Origin: an uncultured beta proteobacterium
GTDB lineage: Bacteria; Pseudomonadota; Gammaproteobacteria; Burkholderiales; Burkholderiaceae_C
Length of the DNA stretch: 33,237 nt
NCBI GenBank assembly: GCA_903822435.1
Contig: CAIJPE010000335.1
Location: forward strand, 1-33,237
Reading direction: 5' to 3'
The notes beneath the pieces are model-generated. The model did no database searches, was not told the origin of the DNA, and saw only the letters and a program-made list of their open reading frames with translations. Below are positions 8,744 through 18,420 of the stretch, in pieces. The stretch's first letter is position 1, and each line of letters starts with the position of its first letter. Made by a program: the position numbers and the translations under genes.

Positions 8744-10786
8744 GTGTACGACATCCCCTTTCTGGATCTGCCCCCGATGAACGGTGCCTCGGGCACCGTT
8801 CGCCTGCCAGGCTCCAAGAGCATTTCCAACCGCGTGCTGCTGCTGGCCGGCCTGGCCCAGGGCACGACCGACGTGCACGACCTGCTCGACAGCGACGACA
8901 CCCGCGTGATGCTGGCCGCGTTGGGCGCGCTGGGCTGCGGGCTGCAGCGCCAGGGCCGCGTGCTGCAGGTCACGGGCCTGGGTGGCCGGCTGTCCGTGCA
9001 CGAGGCCCGGCTGTTCCTGGGCAACGCGGGCACCGCCATGCGGCCGCTGGCCGCCGCGCTGGCCGTCCTGGCCACCCTGCAGGGCGGCCGCTTCGAGCTC
9101 TCGGGCGTGCCGCGCATGCACGAGCGGCCGATTGGAGACCTGGTGCAGGCGCTGCGCCCGTTGGGCTGCGCCATCGACGAACTCGGCAACCCCGGCTACC
9201 CGCCGCTGCGCCTGAGCGGCCAGCCGGGCGGCCGGCTGACCCTGGACGCGCCCATCCGGGTCCGCGGCGATGTCTCCAGCCAGTTCCTGACCGCCTTGCT
9301 GATGGCCCTGCCCCTGGCCAGCGGCGGGCAGCCGGTGGTGGTGGAAGTCGATGGCGAGCTGGTCTCCAAACCCTACATCGACATCACGCTGAACCTGCTG
9401 GCGCGCTTCGGCATCGCGGTGCAACGCGAGGGCTGGGCGCGCTTCACCATCCCCCAGGGCAGCCACTACCGCACGCCGGGCAGCATCCACGTCGAAGGGG
9501 ACGCCTCTTCGGCCTCTTACTTCATCGCGCTGGGCGCCATTGCCGCCCACGGCGGCGCACCCGTGCGCATCGAAGGCGTGGGCAGCGACTCCATCCAGGG
9601 CGACATCGCCTTCGTCGAGGCGGCCCGTGCCATGGGCGCCCAGGTCAAGAGCGGTCCGGGTTGGCTGGAGGTCCACCGGGGCCGCTGGCCGCTGGCGGGC
9701 ATCGACCGCGACTGCAACGCCATCCCCGATGCCGCCATGACCCTGGCCGTGATGGCGCTGTATGCCGACAGCCCGACGCGGTTGACCGGCATCGCCAGCT
9801 GGCGTGTGAAAGAGACCGACCGGATCGCCGCCATGGCCAGCGAGCTGCGCAAGGTGGGCGCCGGCGTGGTCGAGGGTGCCGACTTCATCGAGGTCACGCC
9901 GCCCGTGCGCTGGCAGCCGGCCGTGATCCGCACCTACGACGACCACCGCATGGCCATGTGCCTGTCGCTGGCGGCGTTCAACGGGCTGGCCACGGGCGCG
10001 GCCGGGCAGCCGGTGCGGATCCTGGAGCCGCAGTGCGTGGCCAAGACCTTTCCCGAGTACTTCGAGACGCTCTTCGGCGTGGCCAGCACCGATCCGGCGG
10101 ACGTGCCCGTGATCACCATCGACGGGCCGACGGCTTCGGGCAAGGGCACCCTGGCCGCCTCCGTGGCCGCCGCGCTGGGCTTTGAACTGCTCGACTCCGG
10201 GGCGCTGTACCGCGCGACCGGCCTGGCTGCCCAGGCCGACGGCGTGCCGCTGGACGATGAAGCCGGCGTGGCGCGGCTGGCGCAATGGCTCGACCTGCGC
10301 TTCGGCCACGGGCCGGACAGCGGCCGCACCTGGCTGCGCGGGCGAGAGATCACCGATGAACTGCGCCTGGAATCCACCGGGCTGCTGGCCTCTCGCGTGG
10401 CGGCCATGCCGGCGGTACGGGCGGCCCTGCACGGGCTGCAGCTGGCGTTCCGCCAGGCGCCCGGCCTGGTGGCCGACGGACGCGACATGGGCACCGTGGT
10501 CTTCCCCGAAGCGGCCCTGAAGGTCTTCCTGACCGCAGGCCCTGCCCAGCGGGCCGAGAGGCGCCATAAACAGTTGATCGAAAAGGGTTTTCAAGCTAGC
10601 ATCGCAGACCTGCGTGCCGACCTGGAAGCGCGTGACGAGCGGGACCGATCCCGCAGCGTTGCCCCTTGCAAGCCAGCTGCAGATGCGCTCTTGCTGGATA
10701 ACTCGGAGCTGGGCATCGAAGATTCGGTGCAGCAGGTGCTGGGCTGGTGGCAGGCGCGCCGGCCGTTCAGTGCACCGTCTTCTTGA
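8744..10786 (+). CDS. aroA: AroA-Cmk fusion: EPSP synthase and cytidylate kinase
   Basis: One open frame encodes two enzymes. Residues 1 to about 450 are 3-phosphoshikimate 1-carboxyvinyltransferase of the shikimate pathway, with [10 protein letters not shown] at 21-30, the PEP-site segment [12 protein letters not shown], and DDHRMAM near the end. Residues about 456-680 are CMP/dCMP kinase, with P-loop GPTASGKGT at about 461-469 and [11 protein letters not shown]. No stop, frameshift or internal start signal separates the halves. The open frame extends far upstream inside tyrA; I chose GTG at 8744, 20 bases after the tyrA stop, because [11 protein letters not shown] then matches the N-terminus of related AroA proteins. 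ATG at 8777 is the alternative. In most bacteria aroA and cmk are separate neighbours; fused forms are known in Burkholderiales. Confidence 0.95.
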   Translation: MYDIPFLDLPPMNGASGTVRLPGSKSISNRVLLLAGLAQGTTDVHDLLDSDDTRVMLAALGALGCGLQRQGRVLQVTGLGGRLSVHEARLFLGNAGTAMRPLAAALAVLATLQGGRFELSGVPRMHERPIGDLVQALRPLGCAIDELGNPGYPPLRLSGQPGGRLTLDAPIRVRGDVSSQFLTALLMALPLASGGQPVVVEVDGELVSKPYIDITLNLLARFGIAVQREGWARFTIPQGSHYRTPGSIHVEGDASSASYFIALGAIAAHGGAPVRIEGVGSDSIQGDIAFVEAARAMGAQVKSGPGWLEVHRGRWPLAGIDRDCNAIPDAAMTLAVMALYADSPTRLTGIASWRVKETDRIAAMASELRKVGAGVVEGADFIEVTPPVRWQPAVIRTYDDHRMAMCLSLAAFNGLATGAAGQPVRILEPQCVAKTFPEYFETLFGVASTDPADVPVITIDGPTASGKGTLAASVAAALGFELLDSGALYRATGLAAQADGVPLDDEAGVARLAQWLDLRFGHGPDSGRTWLRGREITDELRLESTGLLASRVAAMPAVRAALHGLQLAFRQAPGLVADGRDMGTVVFPEAALKVFLTAGPAQRAERRHKQLIEKGFQASIADLRADLEARDERDRSRSVAPCKPAADALLLDNSELGIEDSVQQVLGWWQARRPFSAPSS

Positions 10787-10908
10787 TCTCCCGATTAATG
10801 CCAGGGGTCGTCAGGCCCCCGGCGCGCTGAGCATCAGCAACCCCAACCGCGGCCCCTGCCGCAAGCAAGCCCGGCACTGCTTTCACTCCTCCGGGCGCCA
10901 GGAAATCC

Positions 10909-12624
<1,716 letters not shown>

Positions 12625-12634
12625 GACGTCCTGA

Positions 12635-12709
12635 CCGCGGCAAGCCGCGGCGCCGCCCACCCGGGCAGCGCCCTGGCCGCCGCAGCCCCGGTGCCGCCCG
12701 GCATCGGGG
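12635..12709 (+). other. Two hairpins between rpsA and ihfB
   Basis: CCGCGGC-AA-GCCGCGG (12635-12650) is a perfect 7-base stem with a 2-base gap, just after the rpsA stop. A second stem pairs CCCCGGTGCC (12686-12695) with GGCATCGGGG (12700-12709), ten pairs including one G-U. Neither is followed by a T-run. They may be processing or stability elements of an rpsA-ihfB transcript, or a factor-dependent terminator. Confidence 0.5.
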
Positions 12710-12743
12710 CCCCCCTCGCGCCATCGGACCCCCGGACCCCACC

Positions 12744-13049
12744 ATGACCCGATCCGATCTCGTCACCCGCCTGGCCGAGCGCTTCGCGCAGTTGACCCAG
12801 CGCGACACCGAGTTCGCCGTCAAGACCATCCTGGACGCGATGTCCGACGCCTTGGCCCGCGGCCACCGAATCGAGATCCGTGGCTTCGGCAGTTTCTCCA
12901 TCAACCGCCGCCCGCCCCGGCTGGGCCGCAACCCGCGCAGCGGCGAACAGGTGGTGATCCCCGAAAAGCTGGTACCCCACTTCAAGCCCGGCAAGGCCCT
13001 GCGCGAAGCCGTGGACGCCCAGCCGCCCCGCGAAGCCGACGCCCCATAA
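12744..13049 (+). CDS. ihfB: Integration host factor subunit beta
   Basis: Nucleoid protein that, with IhfA, bends DNA sharply at specific sites and supports recombination and sigma-54 promoters. 101 residues. The DNABII fold is clear: an N-terminal helical pair ([14 protein letters not shown]), the [23 protein letters not shown] arm with the intercalating proline of RNP, and a C-terminal helix. The position right after rpsA is conserved across proteobacteria. The C-terminal [11 protein letters not shown] tail is an unremarkable extension. IHF is also a cofactor for many integrases of the kind seen at the left edge. Confidence 0.97.
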   Translation: MTRSDLVTRLAERFAQLTQRDTEFAVKTILDAMSDALARGHRIEIRGFGSFSINRRPPRLGRNPRSGEQVVIPEKLVPHFKPGKALREAVDAQPPREADAP

Positions 13050-13067
13050 GCGCGCCGGGTCGCAGCC

Positions 13068-13073
13068 TAGAAT
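13068..13073 (+). promoter_or_regulatory. Candidate -10 box just before lapA
   Basis: TAGAAT lies 9 bases before the lapA ATG. If used, it would give a transcript with almost no leader. No clear -35 box is present. Similar TAGAAT/TACAAT/TACAGT boxes precede other genes here. Confidence 0.3.
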
Positions 13074-13082
13074 CGTTCCGGC

Positions 13083-13400
13083 ATGCGATTCCTCGTCCGC
13101 CTGATCCTCTGGGGCTTCATCTTCCTGGCGCTCTTCGCCTTTTCGGTGAACAACCGGCAAGACGCCATCGTCCACTGGTTCTTCGGTGTCGAATGGCGCA
13201 CACCGATGGTCATCGTCGTGCTGGCGGCCTTCGTGGCAGGCTGCACCGTGGGGGTGATCGCCATGGTGCCCAGTTGGTGGCGCCACCGCCGCGTGGCCAG
13301 GCGTCATGCGCCGCCGCCGAACGCCGCAGCGCCGTTGGCGCCGTCCACCTTGCAACCCTCTGAATTGCCCCCGGAACACCCGCCGCGGGACGGGGTGTAG
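13083..13400 (+). CDS. lapA: LapA-family (DUF1049) membrane protein
   Basis: A 105-residue inner-membrane protein with two hydrophobic segments (about residues 5-24 and 43-63) and a Pro-rich cytoplasmic tail. The FSVNNRQDAIVHWFFGVEW loop between the segments is typical of the lipopolysaccharide assembly protein A domain. In E. coli LapA and LapB act together in balancing LPS synthesis. It is 33 bases after ihfB and 18 bases before lapB, the conserved order. The product call follows from length, topology and context. Confidence 0.92.
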   Translation: MRFLVRLILWGFIFLALFAFSVNNRQDAIVHWFFGVEWRTPMVIVVLAAFVAGCTVGVIAMVPSWWRHRRVARRHAPPPNAAAPLAPSTLQPSELPPEHPPRDGV

Positions 13401-13418
13401 GCCCCCCGCCCTCCGACG

Positions 13419-14570
13419 ATGGACCTCAATCTGCAGTGGCTGTTGATCGGCCTGCCGGTCGCCTTCGCGTTCGGCTGGATGGCCTCGCGCTTCGACCTGC
13501 GCCAGTTGCGCCGTGAGCGCCAGGATGCGCCGCGGGCCTACTTCAAGGGCTTGAACCTGCTCCTCAACGAACAGCAGGACAAGGCCATCGACGCCTTCAT
13601 CGAGGCCGTGCAGAACGACCCGGACACCACCGAGTTGCACTTCGCCCTGGGCAACCTGTTCCGCCGGCGCGGCGAGTTCGAGCGTGCGGTGCGCGTGCAC
13701 CAGCACCTGCTGGGCCGCTCCGACCTCAAGGCCGGCGACCGCGACCGCGCACAACTGGCCCTGGCCCAGGACTTCATGAAAGCCGGCCTGTTCGACCGCG
13801 CAGAAGCCGCCTGGCGGGCGCTGGAGGGCACGGCCTTCGACGGCGATGCGCGACAAGCCCTGCTGGACCTGTACGAGCGCTCGCGCGACTGGGAGCGTGC
13901 CGCTGCCATCGCCCGCCAGCTGGAGCAGGCTGGCGGCATCTCTTATGCCTCGCGCATCGCCCATTACGAGTGCGAGATGGCCGAAGCGGCCGATGCCCGG
14001 GGCCAGCCGGACGAGGCCCGGGCCGCGCTGGACCGCGCACGCGCGGCCGCGCCCCAGGCGCCGCGGCCCTGGCTGCTCGCCGGCCAGCGCTTGCTCAAGC
14101 AGGGCGACAAGGCCGGGGCGCTGCAGGCCTGGGACACGTTGCGCACGCAGCATCCGGGATCGTTCCTGCTGGTGGCCGATGCCTATGCCCAAGCCGCGCT
14201 GGCCCTGGGGCGGGGTACCCAGGCCCACGCGGCGCTGACGGCCACCCTGGCCGGCCTGCCGGCCATCGAACTGGTGCAGGCCCTGGACAGGCTGGAGGGC
14301 GCCGATTCGAGCCAGCGCCTGCCTCGACTGCTGGACCAGCTGCGCCTGCACCCCACCCTGTCGGCGGCGCAGGGGCTGCTGGCGCTGCCGCCGCAAGACT
14401 GGACGCCTGAGGCCTGGGACGCGCTGCGCAGGGCCGTCAAGCGCAGCGTGGGCCCGCTGCAGCGCTACCGATGCGCCGCCTGCGGCTTCGAGGCCCAGCA
14501 CTACTTCTGGCAATGCCCGGGCTGCCTGAGCTGGGACAGCTACCCGCCCCAGCACATCGACGCGCTGTAG
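13419..14570 (+). CDS. lapB: Lipopolysaccharide assembly protein LapB (YciM)
   Basis: Membrane-anchored TPR protein that, in E. coli, directs FtsH to degrade LpxC and so limits lipid A synthesis. 383 residues: an N-terminal anchor (about 5-22), a long array of tetratricopeptide helices beginning YFKGLNLLLNEQQDKAIDAF, and a C-terminal rubredoxin-like zinc knuckle, CAACG and CPGC, about 15 residues apart. All parts needed for function are present. It follows lapA by 18 bases and converges on waaC with only 21 bases between stops, in which no terminator can be seen. Confidence 0.96.
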   Translation: MDLNLQWLLIGLPVAFAFGWMASRFDLRQLRRERQDAPRAYFKGLNLLLNEQQDKAIDAFIEAVQNDPDTTELHFALGNLFRRRGEFERAVRVHQHLLGRSDLKAGDRDRAQLALAQDFMKAGLFDRAEAAWRALEGTAFDGDARQALLDLYERSRDWERAAAIARQLEQAGGISYASRIAHYECEMAEAADARGQPDEARAALDRARAAAPQAPRPWLLAGQRLLKQGDKAGALQAWDTLRTQHPGSFLLVADAYAQAALALGRGTQAHAALTATLAGLPAIELVQALDRLEGADSSQRLPRLLDQLRLHPTLSAAQGLLALPPQDWTPEAWDALRRAVKRSVGPLQRYRCAACGFEAQHYFWQCPGCLSWDSYPPQHIDAL

Positions 14571-14591
14571 CGGCGCCAGAACCCCTCAGAG

Positions 14592-15548
14592 CTACGCCAG
14601 CACCGGCAGCTGAGACTGCAGCAGGCCCAGCACGTCGGCTCGCGAAGGCACCTTGCCCTTGCCGCCGATGCTGGCCACGGGGCCGGGGCCCGTCAGGCCG
14701 GCCAGGCCCGGCTCGTGGTCGCAGTAGATGCCCACCGTGGGCCGCCCCAGGGCCGCGGCCAGGTGCGTGAATCCGGTGTCCAGGCCCACCACGTGCTGCG
14801 CACCGGCCAGCACCGCGGCCATCTCGCCCACTCGCAGGAACGGCGGCACATCGCCCTCGCAGCTGGCAGCGATGCGCTCGGCCAGCGTCTGCTCCTCGGG
14901 GCGACCCCACAGCACCACGGGCTGCCAGCCGAGTTCGGCGAAGCGGGCACCGACGGCCACCCAGTTGCGCTCGGGCCAGAGCTTTTCGGCACGGCTGGCA
15001 TTGGGAATCAGGACGGCGTAACGGCGGCGGGGCTGCCACGAGGCGGCCGGTACCCGCAGGCCGAAAGTGGGCTCGCCCAGCGGAGGCGCATAGCCCAGGG
15101 CCGCCGCGGCCAGCAGGCGGCAGCGCTGCACCGCCTGCAGGCCACGCGGCACGGCCAGGCGGTGCTGGTAAGCCCAGGCGGCCCAGGGCTCGCGTGCGCT
15201 GGCCCGGTCGTACCCGGCCACGGGTGCCCCGGCCTGACGGGCCCACAGGGCGCTCTTGAGCAGGCCTTGCAGGTCCAGCACCAGGTCGTAGTGGCCCACG
15301 CTCAGGCGGTGCCGCAGTTCGCCCATGGCGCGCCAGGTTTCACGGCGCAACAGCTGCGACCGCCACTTGCGCCAGGCCATCGGCAGCACGCGCTGGACAC
15401 CCGGGTGCATCTGCGGGATCGCGGCAAAGGGCGACTCCACCAGCCAATCGATCTGGGTCTCGGGGTCGTGCTCGAGCATGTCGTGCACCACGGGCAGGGC
15501 GTGCACCACGTCGCCCATCGACGAGGTCTTGACGACAAGCAACCGCAC
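14592..15548 (-). CDS. waaC: Lipopolysaccharide heptosyltransferase I
   Basis: Adds the first L-glycero-D-manno-heptose to Kdo of the LPS inner core, at the cytoplasmic face of the inner membrane. 318 residues from GTG at 15548, giving the standard start VRLLVVKTSSMGDVVHALP; the frame stays open further upstream only because it runs under the next gene. GT9 hallmarks are the N-terminal KTSSMGDVVHALP segment and, near the C-terminus, VVGLDTGFTHLAAALGRPTVGIY, which forms the ADP-heptose site. It lies 5 bases after the DUF4254 gene stop on the same strand and so probably shares its transcript. Confidence 0.95.
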   Translation of the reverse strand: MRLLVVKTSSMGDVVHALPVVHDMLEHDPETQIDWLVESPFAAIPQMHPGVQRVLPMAWRKWRSQLLRRETWRAMGELRHRLSVGHYDLVLDLQGLLKSALWARQAGAPVAGYDRASAREPWAAWAYQHRLAVPRGLQAVQRCRLLAAAALGYAPPLGEPTFGLRVPAASWQPRRRYAVLIPNASRAEKLWPERNWVAVGARFAELGWQPVVLWGRPEEQTLAERIAASCEGDVPPFLRVGEMAAVLAGAQHVVGLDTGFTHLAAALGRPTVGIYCDHEPGLAGLTGPGPVASIGGKGKVPSRADVLGLLQSQLPVLA

Positions 15549-15553
15549 GGGCC

Positions 15554-16240
15554 CTAACCGCCCCGACGCTCGGCGACCAGCACGGGGTTGAACCGCGGGT
15601 CGTTGTACATCTTGAACTGGCGATAGACCTTGAAGTACGCCCGGCCGGCAGCGGCGTCGGCCAGCAGGGCATCCAGGCAGGCGGCCAGGTCGTCGCGCTG
15701 CGCGAGCAGCCGCTGCAGGCGCGCGGTGCTGGAAGCGCGGTGCGCAGCGTCGGCGTCGGTCCGGTCGGACTGCTGGCGCATGGCATGAATCTTCAGCGCC
15801 AGGATCGACAGCCGGTCGATCATGCTGCCGGCCGTCTCGCTGTTCAGGCGGGCACCCGCAGGCACCCGGGCCTGCGGGGCATCGCTGCGCGCCGAAGCCG
15901 GATCGACCAGCCCCAGGCTCAGCAGCAGCAATTCGTCGATGCGCTCGGTGGCGTCGTTGCGGGCCTGGTTGTAGCCGTCGATGGCCCGCTTGTTGGCGGC
16001 GATGGCGGCATCGGCCACGGTGGTGCGGCGCGCCAGGTCTTCCTCGGTCCACAGCAGGCCGTTGTTGCGGTGATTGGCCTGGATCCAGTGCCAGAGCTCG
16101 GTCGGCGGCGGCGCGGGTTCGGAACGCGGCCAGCCCACCCAGCCCAGCAGGTGATCGTGATGGCGGCAGATATCGGCCGCACCGGGGCGCGGGGTCGAAG
16201 GCGGCTTCGCCAGGCTATCGGGCGTCGGATCCGGAATCAT
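15554..16240 (-). CDS. DUF4254 family protein
   Basis: A 228-residue soluble, mostly helical protein with the conserved features of DUF4254: LWHWIQANHRNNGLLWTEE, a central NKRAIDGYNQARNDATERID helix, LNSETAGSMIDRLSILALKI and a C-terminal YFKVYRQFKMYNDPRFNP. No signal peptide or membrane segment is seen. Its function is unknown. It is 5 bases upstream of waaC on the same strand and divergent from a second heptosyltransferase, so a role in LPS core synthesis or its control is a reasonable guess from context only. Starts at ATG 16240. Confidence 0.88.
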   Translation of the reverse strand: MIPDPTPDSLAKPPSTPRPGAADICRHHDHLLGWVGWPRSEPAPPPTELWHWIQANHRNNGLLWTEEDLARRTTVADAAIAANKRAIDGYNQARNDATERIDELLLLSLGLVDPASARSDAPQARVPAGARLNSETAGSMIDRLSILALKIHAMRQQSDRTDADAAHRASSTARLQRLLAQRDDLAACLDALLADAAAGRAYFKVYRQFKMYNDPRFNPVLVAERRGG

Positions 16241-16280
16241 GCAAAGTGGCTGGCAGAATCCGATCGATTATGTCGCGCCC

Positions 16281-17249
16281 ATGCCCAGCCGTTCTGCACG
16301 CCGCCACCTGATCGTCCGACTGCGCAACTGGGTTGGTGACGTCGTGCTCAGCGTGCCCACGCTGCAGCGCCTGGCCGGCCAGGGCTACGCGCTGGACATC
16401 GTGGGCAAGGGATGGGCCGCGTCGCTGCTGGAAGGTGCCGTGTGGCCGGTCCACGCCCTGCCCGGCACCCTGCCCGAGCGGGTTGGGTTGTTTCGCCGGC
16501 TGCGCGCCGAAGCGCTGGCGCGCGGACTGCAGCGGCCCGAGACGGTCGACGCGCTGTGCCTGCCGGATTCGTTTTCCAGCGCGCTCGAATTCCGGCTGGC
16601 CGGCCTGCGCGCCATCGGACACGCCAACGAGGGCCGCAGCCTGCTGCTGGGCAAGGCGCTGCGCAGGCAACCCGGCCTGCACGAGTTGCAGGCCTATTGG
16701 CGCCTGGGGGACGCGTTGCTGGGCCTCACGGCGCCCCTGCCCACCTCCATCGGGCTGCGTGTGTCACCGCGCCACATGGCCCAGGCCGATGACCTGCGGC
16801 GGCTGCACGGCATCGAGCCCGACTGCATCTTGATCTGCCCCTTCGCGGGCGGCACCTGGGCCAAGCAGGACAAGACCTGGCCGGACTTTGCCGCCTTTTC
16901 CGCAAGGGTGCTGCCGCGACTGGGCCGTACGATCGTGGTGTGCCCGGGCCCGGGGGAAGAAGCGCTGGCCCGGCGCGACTTCCCCAAGGTGCGGGTGCTG
17001 CCCGGGGTGGACCTGGGCACCTACGCCGCGCTGCTCCACAGCGCGGCCCTGATGGTGGCCAACGACACCGGGCCGGGCCATATCGCTGCCGCGGTGGGCA
17101 CGCCGCTGGTGTCGGTGCTGGGGCCCAGCGACCCTGTGCGCTGGCGCGCCTGGGGGCCCAACGTGACGGTGGTACAGGGCGAAGGCGGCACCTGGCCGGC
17201 GTCCGAGACCGTGGGCGAGGCCATCGATAGGGTGCTGGCCACCGCCTGA
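16281..17249 (+). CDS. Glycosyltransferase family 9 (heptosyltransferase II-like)
   Basis: A second ADP-heptose:LPS heptosyltransferase-like protein. 322 residues from ATG at 16281; an upstream in-frame ATG at 16239 would overlap the divergent gene start and is less likely. N-terminal HLIVRLRNWVGDVVLSVPTLQRL matches the RLRNWVGDVVL start of WaaF-type enzymes. The middle has CPFAGGTWAKQDKTWP, and VANDTGPGHIAAAVGTPLVSVLGPSDP is the GT9 nucleotide-sugar site. WaaF or another core heptosyltransferase is likely; the exact acceptor cannot be told. A CAGAAT box at 16254 could be its promoter. Confidence 0.9.
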   Translation: MPSRSARRHLIVRLRNWVGDVVLSVPTLQRLAGQGYALDIVGKGWAASLLEGAVWPVHALPGTLPERVGLFRRLRAEALARGLQRPETVDALCLPDSFSSALEFRLAGLRAIGHANEGRSLLLGKALRRQPGLHELQAYWRLGDALLGLTAPLPTSIGLRVSPRHMAQADDLRRLHGIEPDCILICPFAGGTWAKQDKTWPDFAAFSARVLPRLGRTIVVCPGPGEEALARRDFPKVRVLPGVDLGTYAALLHSAALMVANDTGPGHIAAAVGTPLVSVLGPSDPVRWRAWGPNVTVVQGEGGTWPASETVGEAIDRVLATA

Positions 17250-17255
17250 CCATCC

Positions 17256-17275
17256 CCCGGCGTGGCCCCGCCGGG
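17256..17275 (+). other. GC-rich hairpin after the GT9 gene
   Basis: CCCGGCG and CGCCGGG form a perfect 7-base stem around a 6-base loop, seven bases after the stop codon. There is no T-run, so termination would have to be weak or factor-dependent. The rest of 17276-17422 is GC-rich with no other structure I can support. Confidence 0.45.
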
Positions 17276-17422
17276 TGCCCCCTTCGAACCCGCCCGCGGG
17301 GGACAGACGCCGGGGCGGGGCCTCCACAGAATGCCCATCAACCCGTCGCCTCGGCGCAAGCCGGAACGGGCCCTCGGCCTTCGAGTCTCCATCCACAACC
17401 CACCCACCAAGGGAGTTTGACC

Positions 17423-17818
17423 ATGATCCGCAATCTCATCGCCACCCTGCTGGCCGCCTTCGCCCTCAACGCCTTCGCGGCGGTCGATGCCAACCAGGCC
17501 AGCCGGGCCGACCTCGAAACCGTCAAGGGCATCGGGCCCGGTCTGTCGGCCAAGATCCTGGAGGCGCGCAAGGCCGGCGCCTTCAAGAGCTGGAGCGACC
17601 TCGTCGACCGCGTGGGTGGCATCGGCCCGGGCAACGCCGGCCGGCTGTCGCAGGGCGGCTTGACGGTGGCCGGCTCGGCCTACGACGGCGCCACCGCGCC
17701 GGCCAAGACCGCCAGGTCGGGCAAGGCCAGCAGCAAGGCGGGTGATGCCGCTGCCGGCGACGGCGTCAAGCCGGCCCGGGCCAAGAAGGCGGAGAAGACC
17801 GACAAGCCTGCAGCCTGA
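17423..17818 (+). CDS. Secreted ComEA-type helix-hairpin-helix protein
   Basis: A 131-residue protein with a signal peptide (residues 1-19, ending NAFA) and a double helix-hairpin-helix module, with GIGPG at 36-40 and again at 66-70. This is the DNA-binding unit of the ComEA/competence family, which captures incoming DNA in the periplasm. The segment VDANQASRADLETVKGIGP is typical. The C-terminal 45 residues are Ala/Lys-rich, resembling a histone H1-type tail. ATG at 17423 has GGGAG nearby; a TTG six bases earlier is unlikely. It stands alone with no other competence genes in the window. Confidence 0.88.
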   Translation: MIRNLIATLLAAFALNAFAAVDANQASRADLETVKGIGPGLSAKILEARKAGAFKSWSDLVDRVGGIGPGNAGRLSQGGLTVAGSAYDGATAPAKTARSGKASSKAGDAAAGDGVKPARAKKAEKTDKPAA

Positions 17819-17848
17819 GCGGGGCCGCCCCGGCATGCGGGCAGGGCC

Positions 17849-18343
17849 TCAATCGCGGTGGCCCTCGCCGCGGCCTTCACCGCGGTGATCGTCACGTCGA
17901 TCGTCACGGCGGTCGTCGCGGCGTTCATCATGGCGGCCATCACGGCGCTCGTCCTGCCGGAAATCGCGGCGCTGCCCCTGCTCCAATCGGCGTTCACCGC
18001 CGTGCGGGTGCACGTGTTCGCCATACCAGCGGTCCTGCACGAAGTACACGGGCACGCCGCACGCGTGGTACTGGCCGCAATAGCGTGACCAGTGCGCGCG
18101 GTGTCCCGGCGGCACCCACATGTAGACGGGCTCCACCCGCGGCGCCGGCCGGCCGATGACCACCGGCTGGGCCACCACCACTTCGGGTTGCGGAAAACGT
18201 CCGATGTCCACCCGGCCATAGACGCCCGGCTGGCTGATCTGGATCGAAACACCCACATCGGCGGCATGGGCGCAGGCCAGGGGCCACAAGGCCGCAAACG
18301 GGACGGTCAGGGCGAGGGCGGCGGCTGCAAGGGGTTTGCGCAT
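17849..18343 (-). CDS. Exported protein of unknown function with Arg/Asp-rich tail
   Basis: A 164-residue protein with a signal peptide (about residues 1-28, ending AHA). The mature N-terminal half (DVGVSIQISQPGVYGRVDIG, then PVYMWVPPGHRAHW and CGQYHACGVPVYFVQDRWY) is a small conserved module I recall from hypothetical Comamonadaceae proteins. Its two Cys lie in CGQYHAC. The last 50 residues are a run of RRD, RDD and HRD units with Glu and Gly, highly charged and probably disordered. ATG 18343 is chosen over 18373 because the signal peptide and a GGAG site fit it. No function can be assigned. It converges on the HHH gene with 30 bases between stops. Confidence 0.82.
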   Translation of the reverse strand: MRKPLAAAALALTVPFAALWPLACAHAADVGVSIQISQPGVYGRVDIGRFPQPEVVVAQPVVIGRPAPRVEPVYMWVPPGHRAHWSRYCGQYHACGVPVYFVQDRWYGEHVHPHGGERRLEQGQRRDFRQDERRDGRHDERRDDRRDDRRDDHRGEGRGEGHRD

Positions 18344-18420
18344 GGGGGGTGGCTCCAAAGTAACGACCCCCATTCAACGCCAGGCGACACCCCGCCGACT
18401 GACCGCAACGCCGATTCTTT

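Noticed and set aside
10787-10908. Riboswitch or S1 autoregulatory element in the rpsA leader
   Set aside because: Only a short GGGG/CCCC hairpin is visible; no known conserved element could be matched by eye.
15549-16052. N-terminal extension of the waaC frame under the DUF4254 gene
   Set aside because: The extension is a shadow of the DUF4254 gene; the GT9 fold begins at the GTG at 15548.
17858-18088. A hydrophobic, membrane-like small frame antisense to the Arg/Asp-rich tail gene
   Set aside because: Reverse complements of Asp and Arg codons read as Ile/Val and Ala/Thr/Ser, so a charged repeat always gives a hydrophobic shadow. No ribosome binding site or independent support is visible.
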